Notes: generated by a model from the letters alone, not told the origin. A stretch of DNA of 64,000 bases from Amaurobius ferox (GCA_951213105.1 OX578144.1:84023015-84087014), one strand, 5' to 3'. Positions 1-12,148 are shown, numbered from the stretch's first letter. Numbers and translations are program-made.

Positions 1-61
1 CGCTTGAAAATGTCATAACGCTTTGAGAATAGTTTTTTTTTTCTTTCTGACAATAATTTTC

Positions 62-635
62 TAAATTATATTACATAAAAAAGAATAATTCTTAAATAGG
101 TTTATGTCTTTATCAATAATATTGTTATCAAATAAATATTATATTGTAATCAATTAAATTATATAAAAAATAATAATTCGTACATAGATTTATGTCTTTA
201 ATCAATAATATTGTTATCAATTAAACATTATAATTGTAATCAATTGAATTATATAAAAAATAATAATTCTTAAATAGGTTTATGTCTTTAATTAATAATA
301 TTGTTATCAATTAAATTATATAAAAAATAATAATTCTTAAATAAGTTTATATCAATAATATTGTTATCAATTAAACATTATAATTGTAATCAATTAAATT
401 ATATAAAAAATATTAATTCTTAAATAGGTTTATGTCTTTAATCAATAAGATTGTTATCAATTAAATATTATATTGTAATCAATTAAATTATATAAAAAAT
501 AATAATTCTTAAATAGGCTTATGTTTTTAATCAATAATATTGTTATCAATAAAATATTATACTGCAATCAATTAAATTATATAAAAAATAATAATTCTTA
601 AATAAGTTTATGTCTTTAATCAATAATATTGTGTA
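62..635. repeat. AT-rich tandem array, ~89-bp unit, about 7 copies
   Basis: The block TTCTTAAATAGGTTTATG recurs near 89, 177, 267, 334, 417, 506 and 595. Spacing is mostly 88-90 bp, with shortened units of about 67 and 83 bp. Each unit carries AATATTGTTATCAA and AATTAAATTATATAAAAAA. The array lies inside the B1 copy. It is a satellite-like expansion without coding potential. Confidence 0.85.
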
Positions 636-803
636 CTAACTATTAGTAAAGCACCTTTTGTTTCCATTTGCAGAATAGAGAGACATAGTATTGAGTATAT
701 GTATTTTTGATTATTTTTAAATTAAGATTCCCTAATTATCAGTATAATTAATCAGTATTTTTTCACAGTTGTAGGACAGAGTTCAGAATATAGGTAGATA
801 AAA

Positions 804-1613
804 ACAAGAAAGATCAATCATGCATAAAGCATTGATTATGCAGACTCCATGAATTATATAATTTTGCGTTAAAGAAATGAAGCAATTCTTATACAACTCA
901 TTCTACATCTTTTAGTATTTACATTTTAGTATTTACATTTAAGTAAAAAGTAGGCTTCGTTGTAGAAATAATCAATGTTGGATGATCTTTTAAATTCAAC
1001 TATATTGTAATTGTGTTGTTTCAATATGTAGATGCACAGAATTTAAGCAAAAATAAAGCGGTTTTAGGACGGATGCAAGAAATTTAAATTAAAAAGAACT
1101 TTAAAAATCATGACTTTGACACAAGATGGATGCCATATTTTATTTTGAAGTGGGTCACGTGATCTCTTCATATAAAGGGTGTAATTATTATTTTAATTTT
1201 TATTTAAAAAACTACTAAATATATTTTGCTGAATTTTTTTTATGTATTTTATGGTATAATTTGAATATTTCATAAAACTTTCAAAGCAATTTGTGAATTT
1301 TAAATCCGCTTAAAAAATATTTGAAAAATTAGGTCCCATAGGGTTCAATGTATTTCATTTTTTCAACCCGGGTTCAATCCAAAACAAATTGGGGGATATT
1401 CTTTATTTACATTCCCATAGGTCCCACAGACCATCTGAATAACATACTAAAATTTCATTTTGATAAAGTCATTTTTACGGCAGTAATCGTGCCAACGGAC
1501 AGACAGACAGACAGAATGAACAAAGTCATAAACACTTTTCAACTTTGTTGTAAAGTGTTAAAGACAGAATGAACAAAGTCATAAACACTTTTCAACTTTG
1601 TTGTAAAGTGTTA
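804..1613 (+). mobile_element. Family A element, copy A1 (short form)
   Basis: It starts with ACAAGAAAGATCAATCATG, followed by an imperfect hairpin (AATCATGC/GCATTGATT). It ends with (GACA)n and the palindromic tail AACACTTT...AAAGTGTT. The first part of the core, present in A3, is deleted here. The last 52 bp (microsatellite edge plus tail hairpin) occur twice in tandem, at 1509-1560 and 1562-1613. The flanks match the uninterrupted B2 copy, which fixes both ends. The short ORF inside is incidental. Confidence 0.75.
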
Positions 1614-1863
1614 ATAAATTGAAAAGTAAAATAATTTTGAATACGTAGGAATATTCCTTATTGTTTCAGTTCTACTTTGCATCTCGCTAATAATTTATTT
1701 CTACAAAATTGATAGTTTAAATAAATATTTTAAGCCTTTCACCATAGGAATACATACAATGCAGGGGCGCTTATCTTATCGCAGCGCCGTCTGAATTATT
1801 GTCTCAAATGATAATGCCATTTTCTCAGTATGGAGTGTTAACTCCTTATCTTTACCTCCATGG

Positions 1864-3605
1864 TATAAGGTTATAGAGGCATGAGTCCCCATTCGAATTT
1901 CTCATACATTCATCTTACATAATAAAATATGTCTGTCTATCTGTCTGTGTCGTCTGCAGGGGAAAATTGAAACATCTGACAGCGGCGAAATTCGCTACAG
2001 AGAAACTTGTGGTCTAAATTGGTAAAATCCGAATTAGTTTCTTTGCTATTGTGTATCACAGCACGATTTTAACGATTTTCACAAAAATTAGTTCCTTTAG
2101 TGATCGAAAATATTATCACAGGGTTTTCATCTTTACAGCATCAGAAAGATGGAAGAACATTCTTTCTAACGATCTTTGAAAAGAATCCACGAGGCAATTA
2201 TTTCATAATTATTTATATACATCGAAATCTACATTTTTAGGCAATCTGATTCTTATTTCGCCTCATTCGAAACTGGAGGATTAGAACAATTCTATAGTTT
2301 GGCAAAAATATGTGTGTATATCTTCGTATTCTAATAAAATAATTTTTATTACTCTATTTTCTGATTTTCTGTGAATTTTCAGGCAAAAGCATAAAAATTG
2401 AGATTTTCGACTTTTGGATTAAGGACTTCATTCTCCGGTTCACCGATTGCTATGCACTGGGCGTTGCAACTGACTCCATGACGTATCCACTGCTATGGGA
2501 AGTAATGACATATTTATTGTAAAAGCGTTCTCAGATTTTAGGGCAGATAATAATAAAGATAAAATACCGTTTATCATGTGCGGTTTGTACAGAAATTAAT
2601 CTTATCTCCGATATTTAAAAAGCGCGACTACGCCTTTTGAAAAATAGAATGAATGAATTCTATCAATCTCTGATTTAAATCCTGGGAAACGCCGGGTACA
2701 TTTTATAGTTTCATTATAGAATGTATCTACACATAATATTTTATATTGCTGCACGACCATTCGTTATTGAGCTATCGTGTTCACATTTCTCTTTCTCACG
2801 CATACATTTTTCTGAAAGTGTTCGAAATGTGTTCATGAGGTTTTAAATCATACTTCCCGTCAAAACCTTGAAGTCAAAAAATTTTGAAAAAGAAATGATT
2901 AGTACAGTTTTATAAGAAAGCAAAAATTACCCACACAATAATAATACCCTTATATTTTAAAAATATTGGTTTTGACAGTTACGGTATTGTTTTTTCGAAT
3001 ACACGCGTGCTATGCATACAATGGCTTTAACTTTTTATAAATATTGACTTTGCATGCAATAGATACAACGTTACTTTTTCCAATAATTTCCCCCAAATAA
3101 TTTTGGATATTCACAATACGAGTTTGTTTTCCAGGTTCTAAATTGTTTTCCTTGTGCGGCAGGTGTTCTGTGGATTATTGAAATTACACTGATTGGGGAA
3201 AATTGTTATTGTAATATTGATAGGGGAATTTTTTTTATGATAAATGTAAAAAAAAATAACCATCTATCAAATATCTGGAGTGTGTGCCACCACTTGACTT
3301 TTTCATACACTCATAATCCGCAATGTTTAGTTCTAGCTGTATCACAATTACTATCAATGAAAAAAGGAAAACAAAATGTTTTTCTTTTTTTCAGATTTAT
3401 CACCTTTCTTTAGCATTCTTTTAAAATATTTCATACTAGAACAAAATTTTCACCATTGCCCGTGTCCTAAATAAACGCCCTTTGCTGATATACAGATATG
3501 TGTTTGATTCGCCCTAAAACTATATCTTTAAAAACCGCAAAGTTAGAAAAGTGGTAGTCAAGAAGTTAGACTTTTGGATTTTTGGATTGCTCAAAATAAA
3601 GATTA
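1864..3605. other. Intergenic stretch without recognisable gene
   Basis: No long ORF, RNA gene or clear repeat is visible. A short GTCT-type run lies near 1930-1955. Bases 2761-2890 resemble the termini at 9522-9695 and 19412-19575. Confidence 0.5.
2761..2890. repeat. Terminal fragment of a D-like repeat family
   Basis: It shares the series ATTGAGCTATCGTG, GTGTTCGAAATGTGTTCA, a GGTTTTAAA block and a 'gtcaaaa' block with 9522-9695 and 19412-19575. Those fragments end in ACTTTCTCATAC-type sequences like the C and D termini. It appears to be an old fragment. Confidence 0.35.
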
Positions 3606-5419
3606 ACAAGAAAGATCAATCATGCATAAAGCATTGATAATGTTTTTTTTATATTTTATTTTTTAATTTTTGGTTTATATTTTATTTATTTATATAATTT
3701 ATTTATATAAATATTTATTATATAATTATTTATATTTTTTATTTTATTTTAATTATTATTTTATAATAATTAAATTTTTTATTATTATAATTAATTTATT
3801 TTATTATTTATTATTAAATTAGTATTTATTTATAAATTATTTATTTATAAATTATTTATTTATAAAATAGTAATTATAGATTACCATATTATTAATTTTT
3901 TATTTTATTTTAATTATTTATTTTAATTTTTTATTATTTTAATTAATTAATTATTTTAATTATGTTTAAATTAATTAAAATTTAATTATTTTAATTAATT
4001 AAAATTTATTAAAATTTATTAAAATTAATTAAATTAAATTAAATTAAATTAAATTAAATTTATATATTATTTTATATTTTATATTTATATATAAAATTTA
4101 TTTATATTTAATTTATTTATATATATTTATATAAATAAATTATAATTATATTTATTAAATATAAATATAATTATAAAATAAAAATAAAAACTTTCTAACT
4201 TCAATGCAATTTTATATAAACATCTCTCAAATGCGATGCATTCCTCGGTAATATTTTCAAAATTATCACAATGCTACATTAATTTATTATATTTGAAAAC
4301 TTAAAACTTCATCGAAAAAAAATGAACTTCAATCAAATGACGGCATTTGAAATATAAATTGTCTGGTTTAAACATCTCAAATGCGATACATTCCTCAGTA
4401 ATATTTTTAAAATTATCATAATACTACAATAATTTATTATATTTGAAAACTTCACCGAAAATAAACAAAATTTATTCAAATGATGTCATCGAAATATAAA
4501 TCGCCTGGCTCTCTCTATAAAAACAGCATTTCATTCATTACGTTTTTCCATTCCTTCCATTCATCACAATACTATAATAATTTATTTTATTTAAAAACTT
4601 AAAACCATGGGGGTACAAGTAATTTAACTCTGTGCTTAAAACTTCATCGAAAAAATCGTCTTCTTCTCTGTGTAAAATCAATGAATGTTTCATTCATATC
4701 AGCTGTATTGCAGACTTCCTGATTTAAATAATTATGCGTTAAAAAAATGCAGCAATTCTTGTATAACTCATTCTACATCTTTTGGTGTTTACATTATCCA
4801 TAAGTGAAAATTAGGCTTCGTTGTAGAAATAATCAAATTTGATGATCATTTAAACTCAAATGTATTATAACTGCGTCGTTTCTGTATGTAAATGCACAGA
4901 ATTTAAGCAAAAATAAAGCGGTTTTAGGACGGATACAACACTATGAATTAAAAAGAACTTTAAAAATCACAATTTTGACACAAGATGGATGCCATATTTT
5001 ATTTTGAAGTGGATCACGTGATCTATTCATATAAAGGGTGTAATTATTATTTTATTTCTTTTTTTTAAACTACTGAATATATTTTTCTGAAATTTTTTTT
5101 ATATATTTTATGGGATAATTTGAATATTTCCTAAAACGTTCGAAGCAATTTGTGAATTTTAAATTCGCTTAAAAATTGTTTGAAAAATTAGGTCCCTCAG
5201 AGTTCAATGTATTTCATTTTTTCAACCCGGATTCAATCTAAAATTAATTGTGTGATATTATTCATTTATATTCCCATAGGTCCTACAGACCGTCTGAACA
5301 ACATACTAAAATTTCATTTTGATAAAGTCATTTTTACGGTAGTTATCGCGCTAACAGACAGACAGACAGACAGAATGAACAAAGTCATAAACACTTTTCA
5401 ACTATGTTGTAAAGTGTTA
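3606..5419 (+). mobile_element. Family A element, copy A2, with AT-rich expansion
   Basis: The A head at 3606 is followed by about 550 bp of almost pure A/T. The A core resumes near 4190 (TTCAATGCAATTTTAT) and runs to the (GACA)n tract and tail hairpin ending at 5419. The core includes the conserved blocks AAAGCGGTTTTAGGAC and GATGCCATATTTTATTTTGA. No coding capacity is seen; the 109-residue ORF over its 3' end is a translation of the tail. Confidence 0.75.
3644..4190. repeat. Low-complexity AT-rich tract inside A2
   Basis: Irregular TTTATTTATA, AATTAATT and AAATT motifs run for about 550 bp with essentially no G or C. It is inserted or expanded immediately after the A head hairpin; other A copies lack it. 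Confidence 0.8.
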
Positions 5420-5593
5420 ATAAACGAAATGCTTGGAGTCTCAAAAAATAAAATGTTCCTTTACCTCAGAAGTAAAATTCGCAACATTATTACCATATCA
5501 GCTCGAGTTTTCAACCGGTTTAAGTCAAATTTTTAGAGAACACACAGTAGCGGCTTGTCTATAAGTACTGTAGAGCTACAGTGTAATGTATTA

Positions 5594-6825
5594 ACAAGAA
5601 AGATCAATCATGCTTAAAGCATTGATTATGAAACACTTTCCAACTTCAATGCAATTTTATTTAAACATGTCTAAAATGCAATACATTCCTCGGTAATATT
5701 TTAAAACTTATCACAATACTACATTAATTTATTATATTTGAAACCTTAAACCCTCATCGAAAAAAATTAACTTCATTCAAATGACGGCATTAAAGTATAA
5801 ATTGCCTGGTTTAAACATCTCTAAAATTTGATACATTCCTCGGTAATAATTTTAGAATTATCATAATACTACGATAATTTATTATATTTGAAAACTTCAT
5901 CGAAAACAACTGAAATTGATTTAAATGACGTCATAAAAAAATAACACGCCTGGCTCTCTCTATAAAAGCAACATTTCATTCATAAATAATTCCCCCATTC
6001 ATGTCATTCATCAGAATACTATAATTTATTTTATTTAAAAATTAAGACCATGGAGCTACAAATAAGTTAACTCTATGCTTAAAACTTCATCGAAAAATAT
6101 CGTCCTTCTCTTTCTACAATCAATGAATACTTCATTCATATCAGCTAAGCAGACTCCATGGACTAAATGATTTTGTGTTAAAGAATTACAGCGATTCTAA
6201 TACAACTCATTCTACATATTTTGCTGTTTACATTTTACATAGGTGAAAAATAGGCTTAATAGTAGAAATAATCATATTTGGATGAGCATTTAAACTGAAA
6301 TATATTGTCATTGCGTTATTTCAGTATGTAGATGCACAGAATTTAGGCAGAAATAAAGTAGTTTTAGGACGGATACAACACTCAATATGAATTAAAAAGA
6401 ACTTTAAAAATCACGATTTTGACACAAGATGGATGCCATATATCATTTTGAAGTGGGTCATGTGATCGTTTCATATCATGGACACGTGATCGCTTCATAT
6501 AAAAGGTGTTATTATTATTTTAATTTTTATTTAAAAAACTACTGAATATATTTCGCTGAATTTTTTTTTATATATTTTATGGAACAATTTGAATACTGCC
6601 TAAAATTTTCGAAGCAATTTGTGAATTTTAAATCCGCTTAAAAAATGCTTGAAAAATTAGGTCCCATAGGGTTCAATGTATTCCATTTTTTCAACCCGGG
6701 TTCAATCCAAAACTAATTGGGTGATATTATTCATTTATATTCCCATAGGTCCTATAGACCGTCTGAACAACATACTAAAATTTCATTTTGATTAAGCCAT
6801 TTTTACGGCAGTTATCGTGCTAACG

Positions 6826-6863
<38 letters not shown>

Positions 6864-6908
6864 ATGAACAAAGTCATAAACACTTTTCAACTTTGTTGTA
6901 AAGTGTTA
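5594..6908 (+). mobile_element. Family A element, copy A3 (fullest copy)
   Basis: It has the head hairpin at 5594, a long AT-rich core, an extended (GACA)n tract of about nine units near 6829-6864, and a tail palindrome ending in GTGTTA. At about 1.3 kb it is the best copy here for a family consensus. A short local duplication of the GTGATC...TTCATAT block lies near 6470-6505. It is non-coding. Confidence 0.75.
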
Positions 6909-7278
6909 AAAAGAATATTGTTTTACTTATTCATATCATTTGAATAATTTTCTCGCATGGAATTAGCACTGAATGCAGGTTGAACATTCGTAAATAAATT
7001 ATTGTGATTGCAAAATAAGTGGAAAGGTTGATTTCCTTTTGAGTGCTCTAAAAACGTATGATAAAGACGTATATGGGCTGCAAAACGCTTCTGTCTTCGC
7101 TAAAAGACTTAGTGCGCATTCTCAGAGTGATGCATAGGGGACAAGATACGCGGGACAAGATAAGCCAGGAGTAATGTCCGCGCCGTGCTGCAATGAATGC
7201 AGGCCCATTACTTTATTTGTATCGCATATGCTTTTCTGATTCTTTTAATATTTTTTTTTAAATTCTGAAACTGTTTAT
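6909..7278. other. Intergenic stretch, nothing recognised
   Basis: No ORF of interest and no clear repeat. There is a slightly GC-richer patch at 7120-7210. Confidence 0.4.
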
Positions 7279-8023
7279 TACTTCCCTTATATACATAATG
7301 TATAAGGAAAGTATTGTGACGGGGTCCAAAATTCGAATTCGAGTTCTGTTTTTAAACAGAATCGAATTTTCAGAACCCCCCCCCCCCCCTAAATTTTCGA
7401 GTGAAATTTTGAAAAAATCATCAAAAATTCAAAACCTTTAATAAAGTTACGCAAATAGACATTTCTTATGTAATTTTTCCTTAGAAATCGATTGACACAA
7501 TTTGTAGGACGTTAGCATTAACCATTCTCGAGATATTGCACATTTTTCAAATAAATTTATCAAAAAATCAAGTAAAATAAAAAAAAATATCAATTAAGAA
7601 GCATGTTCACTTTTTATATGTAATATCATGCGATAAATTTGGTGATATCATTCTCGTGGATCTAACTCGTTCCATTCACAAGAAAAGATACTTTGAGTAA
7701 TACTTTTTTATTTGAACGCCAATAGTCATTTATCTGCTGTAAGAATAACTTATTTCTCCGCCCATAACGCTTGGCGACATTTTGGCGACGAATTTGGCGG
7801 AATGTCGCCAACTTGGCAACTATTTTAAATGTTGCCAAATTAACGGAAATATCGCCAAATGGATAAAAATGACGATGCATCAATGAAAATGACGACTAAT
7901 TGAAGAAAATTCAATATCTTGGAAAGAATATAAGTACCTACTATAAGAATAACATTTTTGTAACTATAAAAGTAGTATATTCATTGCATTATATAAGGAA
8001 AGTCATGTGCTGCCCACATCAGA
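7279..8023 (-). mobile_element. Family D element, copy D1
   Basis: The left end is the palindromic terminus (ACTTCCCTTATATAC / GTATAAGGAAAGT). The right end reads AAGTCATGTGCTGCCCACATCAGA, the family's other terminus seen on the opposite strand. The core repeats variants of 'GCCAAATTCGTCGCCAA', whose translations are spurious. A poly-C run lies at 7377-7389. Compared with D4 and D5 it lacks the long CA microsatellite. Confidence 0.7.
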
Positions 8024-8664
8024 TTTCTTGTGTTATGTGTTTGCTTCTTTCAGAATAAATGACTGTTTAATGTTTGTGTATTTGGTAGAGAATTAGATGA
8101 TAAGGAGAATATCCTTTGTATACAAATAACTGGCACAATTATCGTCATGTTGTTAAGTAATTTTCTTTTATATTGATGTGCTAAAGATTTAGTTTTGTTT
8201 AAGATATAATTTATTAGCAGCACTACTACATTCCCAACCGACGAAAAAAAATTTAATAAAAAATTGAATTTTTAAAAATTTGAATTTGGACTAATTTGGG
8301 TTGTCTAGAACTTGTGGGTGACATCAAAATTGGGTGTTGCCATTGAAAATTTAAAGGTTTGTGCGCGTTTAGATATGAAGACGGCCCCTTATGCCAATTT
8401 TACTCACATTAATTTGTAGAGGATGTTATTCCTAATCGAATGGTATCACTCAATTTTCTCTACGATGAACGATGCTCGATTAAAAGAGGGTGGGGCGTTT
8501 CTTTTTTCCCGCGGCTGTACATATTCATAACACGAGATTTGACTGAAAATGGGGCTATTTTCGGATTTAAGAGTTTCTAACTTTAAAATTAATTCGAATT
8601 AGAAAAATCGACAAGGTATGTTGTATCTCGGGAGTACTTGCAGATGATAAGAACTTCTGATTTC
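8024..8664. other. Intergenic stretch, nothing recognised
   Basis: No ORF, RNA or repeat was recognised between D1 and the tRNA-like SINE. Confidence 0.4.
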
Positions 8665-9115
8665 GTTTCAGTAGCTCAACGGTAGAGCGTCGGCTGGTCA
8701 GTTCGGAGATCCAGGGTTCGATTCCCGATTGAGATAGCAAGGCTCTTTGCAATGGCGCCCGAACAAATTAATCCTGAAGGTTAGTGCAAAGATGTCGGAG
8801 GTCTGAAAATGACCCTAGTACGACTAGTACGGATTCAGTGGACTCTGGAAGATTGAGTGCCGATTTCAAAATTGAGAAGATAACGACTACGCAGGATGCT
8901 TACCTGTGTAAAAATAGTAGTACGTAGCAGGAGGCTAACCGGAGGTAAAAATAGCAGGAGGGGGTTAGTCAGATGGTCAGTTGCCCGCCAATCTGACATT
9001 ATAAGGTGGAGAATGCAGAGTCCACTTCGATAAAAGCAATTTCGTCCCAGTAACTCAACGCTTGAGCGTCGGCTGACCAGTTCGGAGATCCAGGGTTCGA
9101 TTCCCTGTTGGGACA
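8665..9115 (+). repeat. Tandem tRNA-like SINE locus (two tRNA-like heads)
   Basis: Two tRNA-like units lie at 8665-8736 and 9044-9115, about 380 bp apart. Each has an A box (TAGCTCAACGGTAG; TAACTCAACGCTTG in the second) and a B box (GGTTCGATTCC). In the second unit the acceptor arms GTCCCAG and TTGGGAC pair fully apart from one G-T wobble. The anticodon arm is weak and its loop does not read as a normal anticodon, so these are tRNA-derived repeats rather than tRNA genes. The linker (CCCTAGTACGACTAGTACGG) recurs at 23303-23776. Confidence 0.75.
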
Positions 9116-9292
9116 CCAAGGTTCTTTACATGCCCTCTACCGAATTTCACGGCTGTCCGAAGAATAAATTTTTCACTACAGAGGACACACACGCATTTTC
9201 TTTTATTGCTGAAGATAAATTGTTATAAAAGTTTAATTTTTGAAGTTGCCATAGCTTTAGAAACGTCGATGGCTGCATTTGACTTATCTGTG

Positions 9293-9411
9293 TTAATTGA
9301 AACATATTTTGATATCATCAACACCAAAATTACCAGTTCCCCCATATAATGTAATACTAATATCAGTATTCGTGGAATTTACATTTTTAAAAGAAATAAT
9401 GCCATGAAAAT
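9293..9411 (-). CDS. Candidate terminal exon, MAM-domain-like C-terminus
   Basis: On the minus strand a strong splice acceptor (pyrimidine-rich run ending TTTTCTCAG, 9412 upward) opens a frame to a TAA at 9293. It encodes about 39 residues ending in GGTGNFGVDDIKICFN. The G-x-(I/V)-D-D-I pattern near a terminal C is characteristic of the end of MAM adhesion domains. The polypeptide upstream of the acceptor is hydrophobic intron read-through. No upstream MAM exon was identified within the window. This could be a surviving exon of an extracellular protein gene, a pseudogene fragment or chance. Confidence 0.35.
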
Positions 9412-9521
9412 CTGAGAAAAGTAGAAAAATTAGTGTTCTAATAATGATAATTACTAAAAATTCTACCCACTTCAAGTTTTTCTCTAATGAATATACACAT
9501 AACATTTTATAGCAGTAGATG

Positions 9522-9695
9522 CATTCTTTCTTGAATTATCGTGTATGCACCTCACACATATACACACATAAACACACACAGACGGGTGTCTTTCAAAATA
9601 TGTTCAAAATGTGTTCAGGCGATTTTAAAACGGACTTATGAGTCAAAATCTTAAATTCGAAATTACTTTCTCATACTATTGTATAAAGTATTGTT
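9522..9695. repeat. D-like terminal fragment
   Basis: It matches 2761-2890 and 19412-19575 through TTCTTGAATTATCG, ATGTGTTCAGG-type and TTTCTCATAC blocks. The end near 9669-9692 (CTTTCTCATACTATTGTATAAAG) is a palindromic terminus like those of families C and D. Confidence 0.4.
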
Positions 9696-9791
9696 TTCCA
9701 AAAATATTCGAATTCGAAATTTTGACGGATAAGCAGTTTTAAGACTTCTTGAACCGAACCAATTTCGAAAACTCGGATAAAGATGTCTAAC

Positions 9792-9850
9792 AGTGTGTCG
9801 TGTGTGTGTGTGTATGTGTGTGTGTGCGTGTGTGTGTGTGTGTGTGTGTA
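9792..9850. repeat. (TG)n microsatellite
   Basis: About 59 bp of TG repeat with few interruptions. The His/Thr-rich ORF on the opposite strand is its translation and is not a gene. Confidence 0.9.
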
Positions 9851-10704
9851 GACCAAGAATGAATAAACCTACTAATATAAAATTTTATACGTAGATGTTT
9901 TATATGTAGTGTATTATGTAGATGATTATATGTAGATGTTATTACTAGTGTAGATAGATTATATGTATTATGTTTATAAGTAGATGAAAATCTAGAACTG
10001 TATAGACTTTTTATAAATTCAAATGATTAGAACTATAATTATTCGAATTTTAAGATTTTCACATTATTTCTTATGGAAACAAGATACAGGAACAATTATT
10101 GTAGTATGGAGTATATGGAGCATATGGAGGTAATTATTAATTTGAATTACGCTTTAGATGTTAATGATATCGAAATAGTTTATATTTACACAGATAAACT
10201 AAATGCTTCCATCGTCGTCACTAAGCTGTTGCCAACTTAAAAAATGAAACTTTAAAGAATTTTTAGGCAATACTTCTAAAGAATAACTTGGGCACGAAAT
10301 CTGAGAAAGATGCATATTGACAATGATTGTGATATAAGTAGAACTAAATATTATGTAATATAAACGTTTGAGAAAGTTAAGATGAAACTGATAAGCCAAA
10401 TACATTTACTTTTGTACCGTCGTTCACTATATTATTTTATGTTACCTTCCACGATTCAGCGTTTCATATCTCTCTTTCTTCGAAAATTTTTCATAAAATA
10501 AATAAAAGGCTCGATAATTTGAAATCTCATTTCAACAAAAAAGCGAGAAAAAAATTAATTTATCAGGCATAGATAAATTATGGCCATGCTGCCAAGGAAC
10601 GACATCGACTATAAAGATATGTTATAGAAGTTAAAATATTTAAGTGAAAGAGAATTTTCGAAAATTGCCCAATACTGGTATTTTAATGAAAATTATACAC
10701 GATT
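9851..10704. other. Intergenic stretch, nothing recognised
   Basis: Short TAGATG-type local repetition occurs at 9885-9985. No gene-like ORF or known element was seen. Confidence 0.4.
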
Positions 10705-10922
10705 TGAGACCTCCTGAATGTGCCTCAATCCTCCTGAATGAGACCTCCTGAATGTGCTTCAATCCTTCTGAATGTGACCCCTCCTAAATGTGCTTTAATC
10801 CTCCTGAATGAGACCTCCTGAATGTGCTTCAATCTTCTGAATGAGACCTTCCGAATGTGTTTCAATCATCCTGAATGTGCTTCAATCCTCCTGAATGAGA
10901 CCTCCTGAATGTTCTTCAAGTG
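10705..10922. repeat. Minisatellite of CCTCCTGAATG units
   Basis: About ten imperfect units of CCTCCTGAATG alternate with GAGA or TGCTTCAAT spacers, giving a higher-order period of roughly 35 bp. No coding role is seen. Confidence 0.75.
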
Positions 10923-11238
10923 TGTGAAGTATGGACACGAAGGACGAATAAGCGCATCACCGTAAAACTCCATTGAGACAGACTGAACCAAAAACTGAAA
11001 CTAAATATAATTTCCGTAATACGCATGATGCTGATTATGCATGATTCAATATTCATGATTTCTGTAGCGATTGGTTCAAAAATGCAAGTTCATTTAACTT
11101 GAGCGTAAAATGAAACTTAACATTAAGGGTTGCTAAAATACCTGAACTGAATCATCTCAAGCTAATATATTCCAGCAGTTTTGAAGACATATTTGAAGTA
11201 TAAGAACCGTGGAAGATAGGGAAATGTATAAATAAAAA

Positions 11239-12148
11239 TTCTGCATAACGTGACTTTCCCTACATAATGCAATTAATTGATTTCTTTCACAGTGAGAAAA
11301 TGATGTAAAATATCCACGGTACAATGTTTTTAACGTTGAATTGTGCATTGGACGATTTTAGCATTTTGTGCATTGGGCGACACTAAATTGACAATTATCA
11401 ATATAGCGTTATGATGAGTTTGAAGTTTTTAAACTCATCGCAACATTCCATAAGACAGCATGTTTATCACAACAGATAGCATCTGCAATAAGCTATAGAG
11501 TCCACATATAAAAATATTTTAATCCATCTATTTAGCGTCATTTTCGTAAATTTAGCTTCAATTTGACCATATTATAAAAAATACGTTGCCAAATTGACGA
11601 TGTTTCGTCAAATTTGTAGCCGAGTTTGCCAGATTTATCTCCAAGTGTTACAGACAGAGGGATAGCGAAGGGCTTTTCTTATATATAAATAAATGACTAT
11701 TGGCGAACTGTTGTTGGACGTCAAAATACGAAAATAATACTAAGTATCTTTTTTCGTGAAAAGAACGAGCTAGATCCACGACAATGATGTTAACAATTTT
11801 TATACATAATGAAAAGTGAACATATATCCCAATAGTTAATACGCTATTAATTTTATGTTATTTTCTTGATAAATTTATTTGAAAAACGTGTAATACCTTG
11901 AGAACAAACAGTTCGTCTAAAATTTATGTCTCTCTTTTTCTAATGAGAAATTACATAAGAAATGATAATTTATGTAACATTATTGAAGGTTATGATTTTT
12001 TAAAATTTCATAGAAAATTTTGGGACTCTACCGAACATTTGATGGTGTTAAAAATCAATAGGGTTCCCGTATTCACTGATTGTAATATTTATACCAAATT
12101 TCGTTCGAAACGTTCCATTCGTTCGTGAAATATCGCATTCACAGATTA

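Larger units (their letters stand above)
1..1863 (+). mobile_element. Family B element, copy B1, with two insertions; left edge cut by window
   Basis: Bases 1-31, 632-803 and 1614-1863 align in order with the compact copy B2 at 17723-18217. They share a block around GCTTTGAGAAT, one around TTAGTAAAG, and a 3' block ending in TTTACCTCCATGG. Relative to B2, B1 holds an 89-bp tandem array and a family A element. B2 shows imperfect inverted ends (CATGGAG...CTCCATG), so B looks like a small non-autonomous TIR element. It encodes nothing I can see. Confidence 0.55.

Noticed and set aside
1..635. CRISPR-like array
   Set aside because: Units are contiguous ~89-bp AT-rich tandem repeats without unique spacers, in animal DNA.
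5207..5536. 109-codon ORF with counterparts at 1348 and 16081
   Set aside because: Reading of the A-family tail; the counterparts carry indels and end at different places, and the frame is not maintained as coding.
8665..8736. Functional tRNA gene (also 9044, 23350 and 23705)
   Set aside because: The anticodon arm does not pair well and no normal anticodon loop is present; the units recur with SINE bodies.
9671..9856. His/Thr-rich ORF
   Set aside because: Translation of a TG microsatellite.
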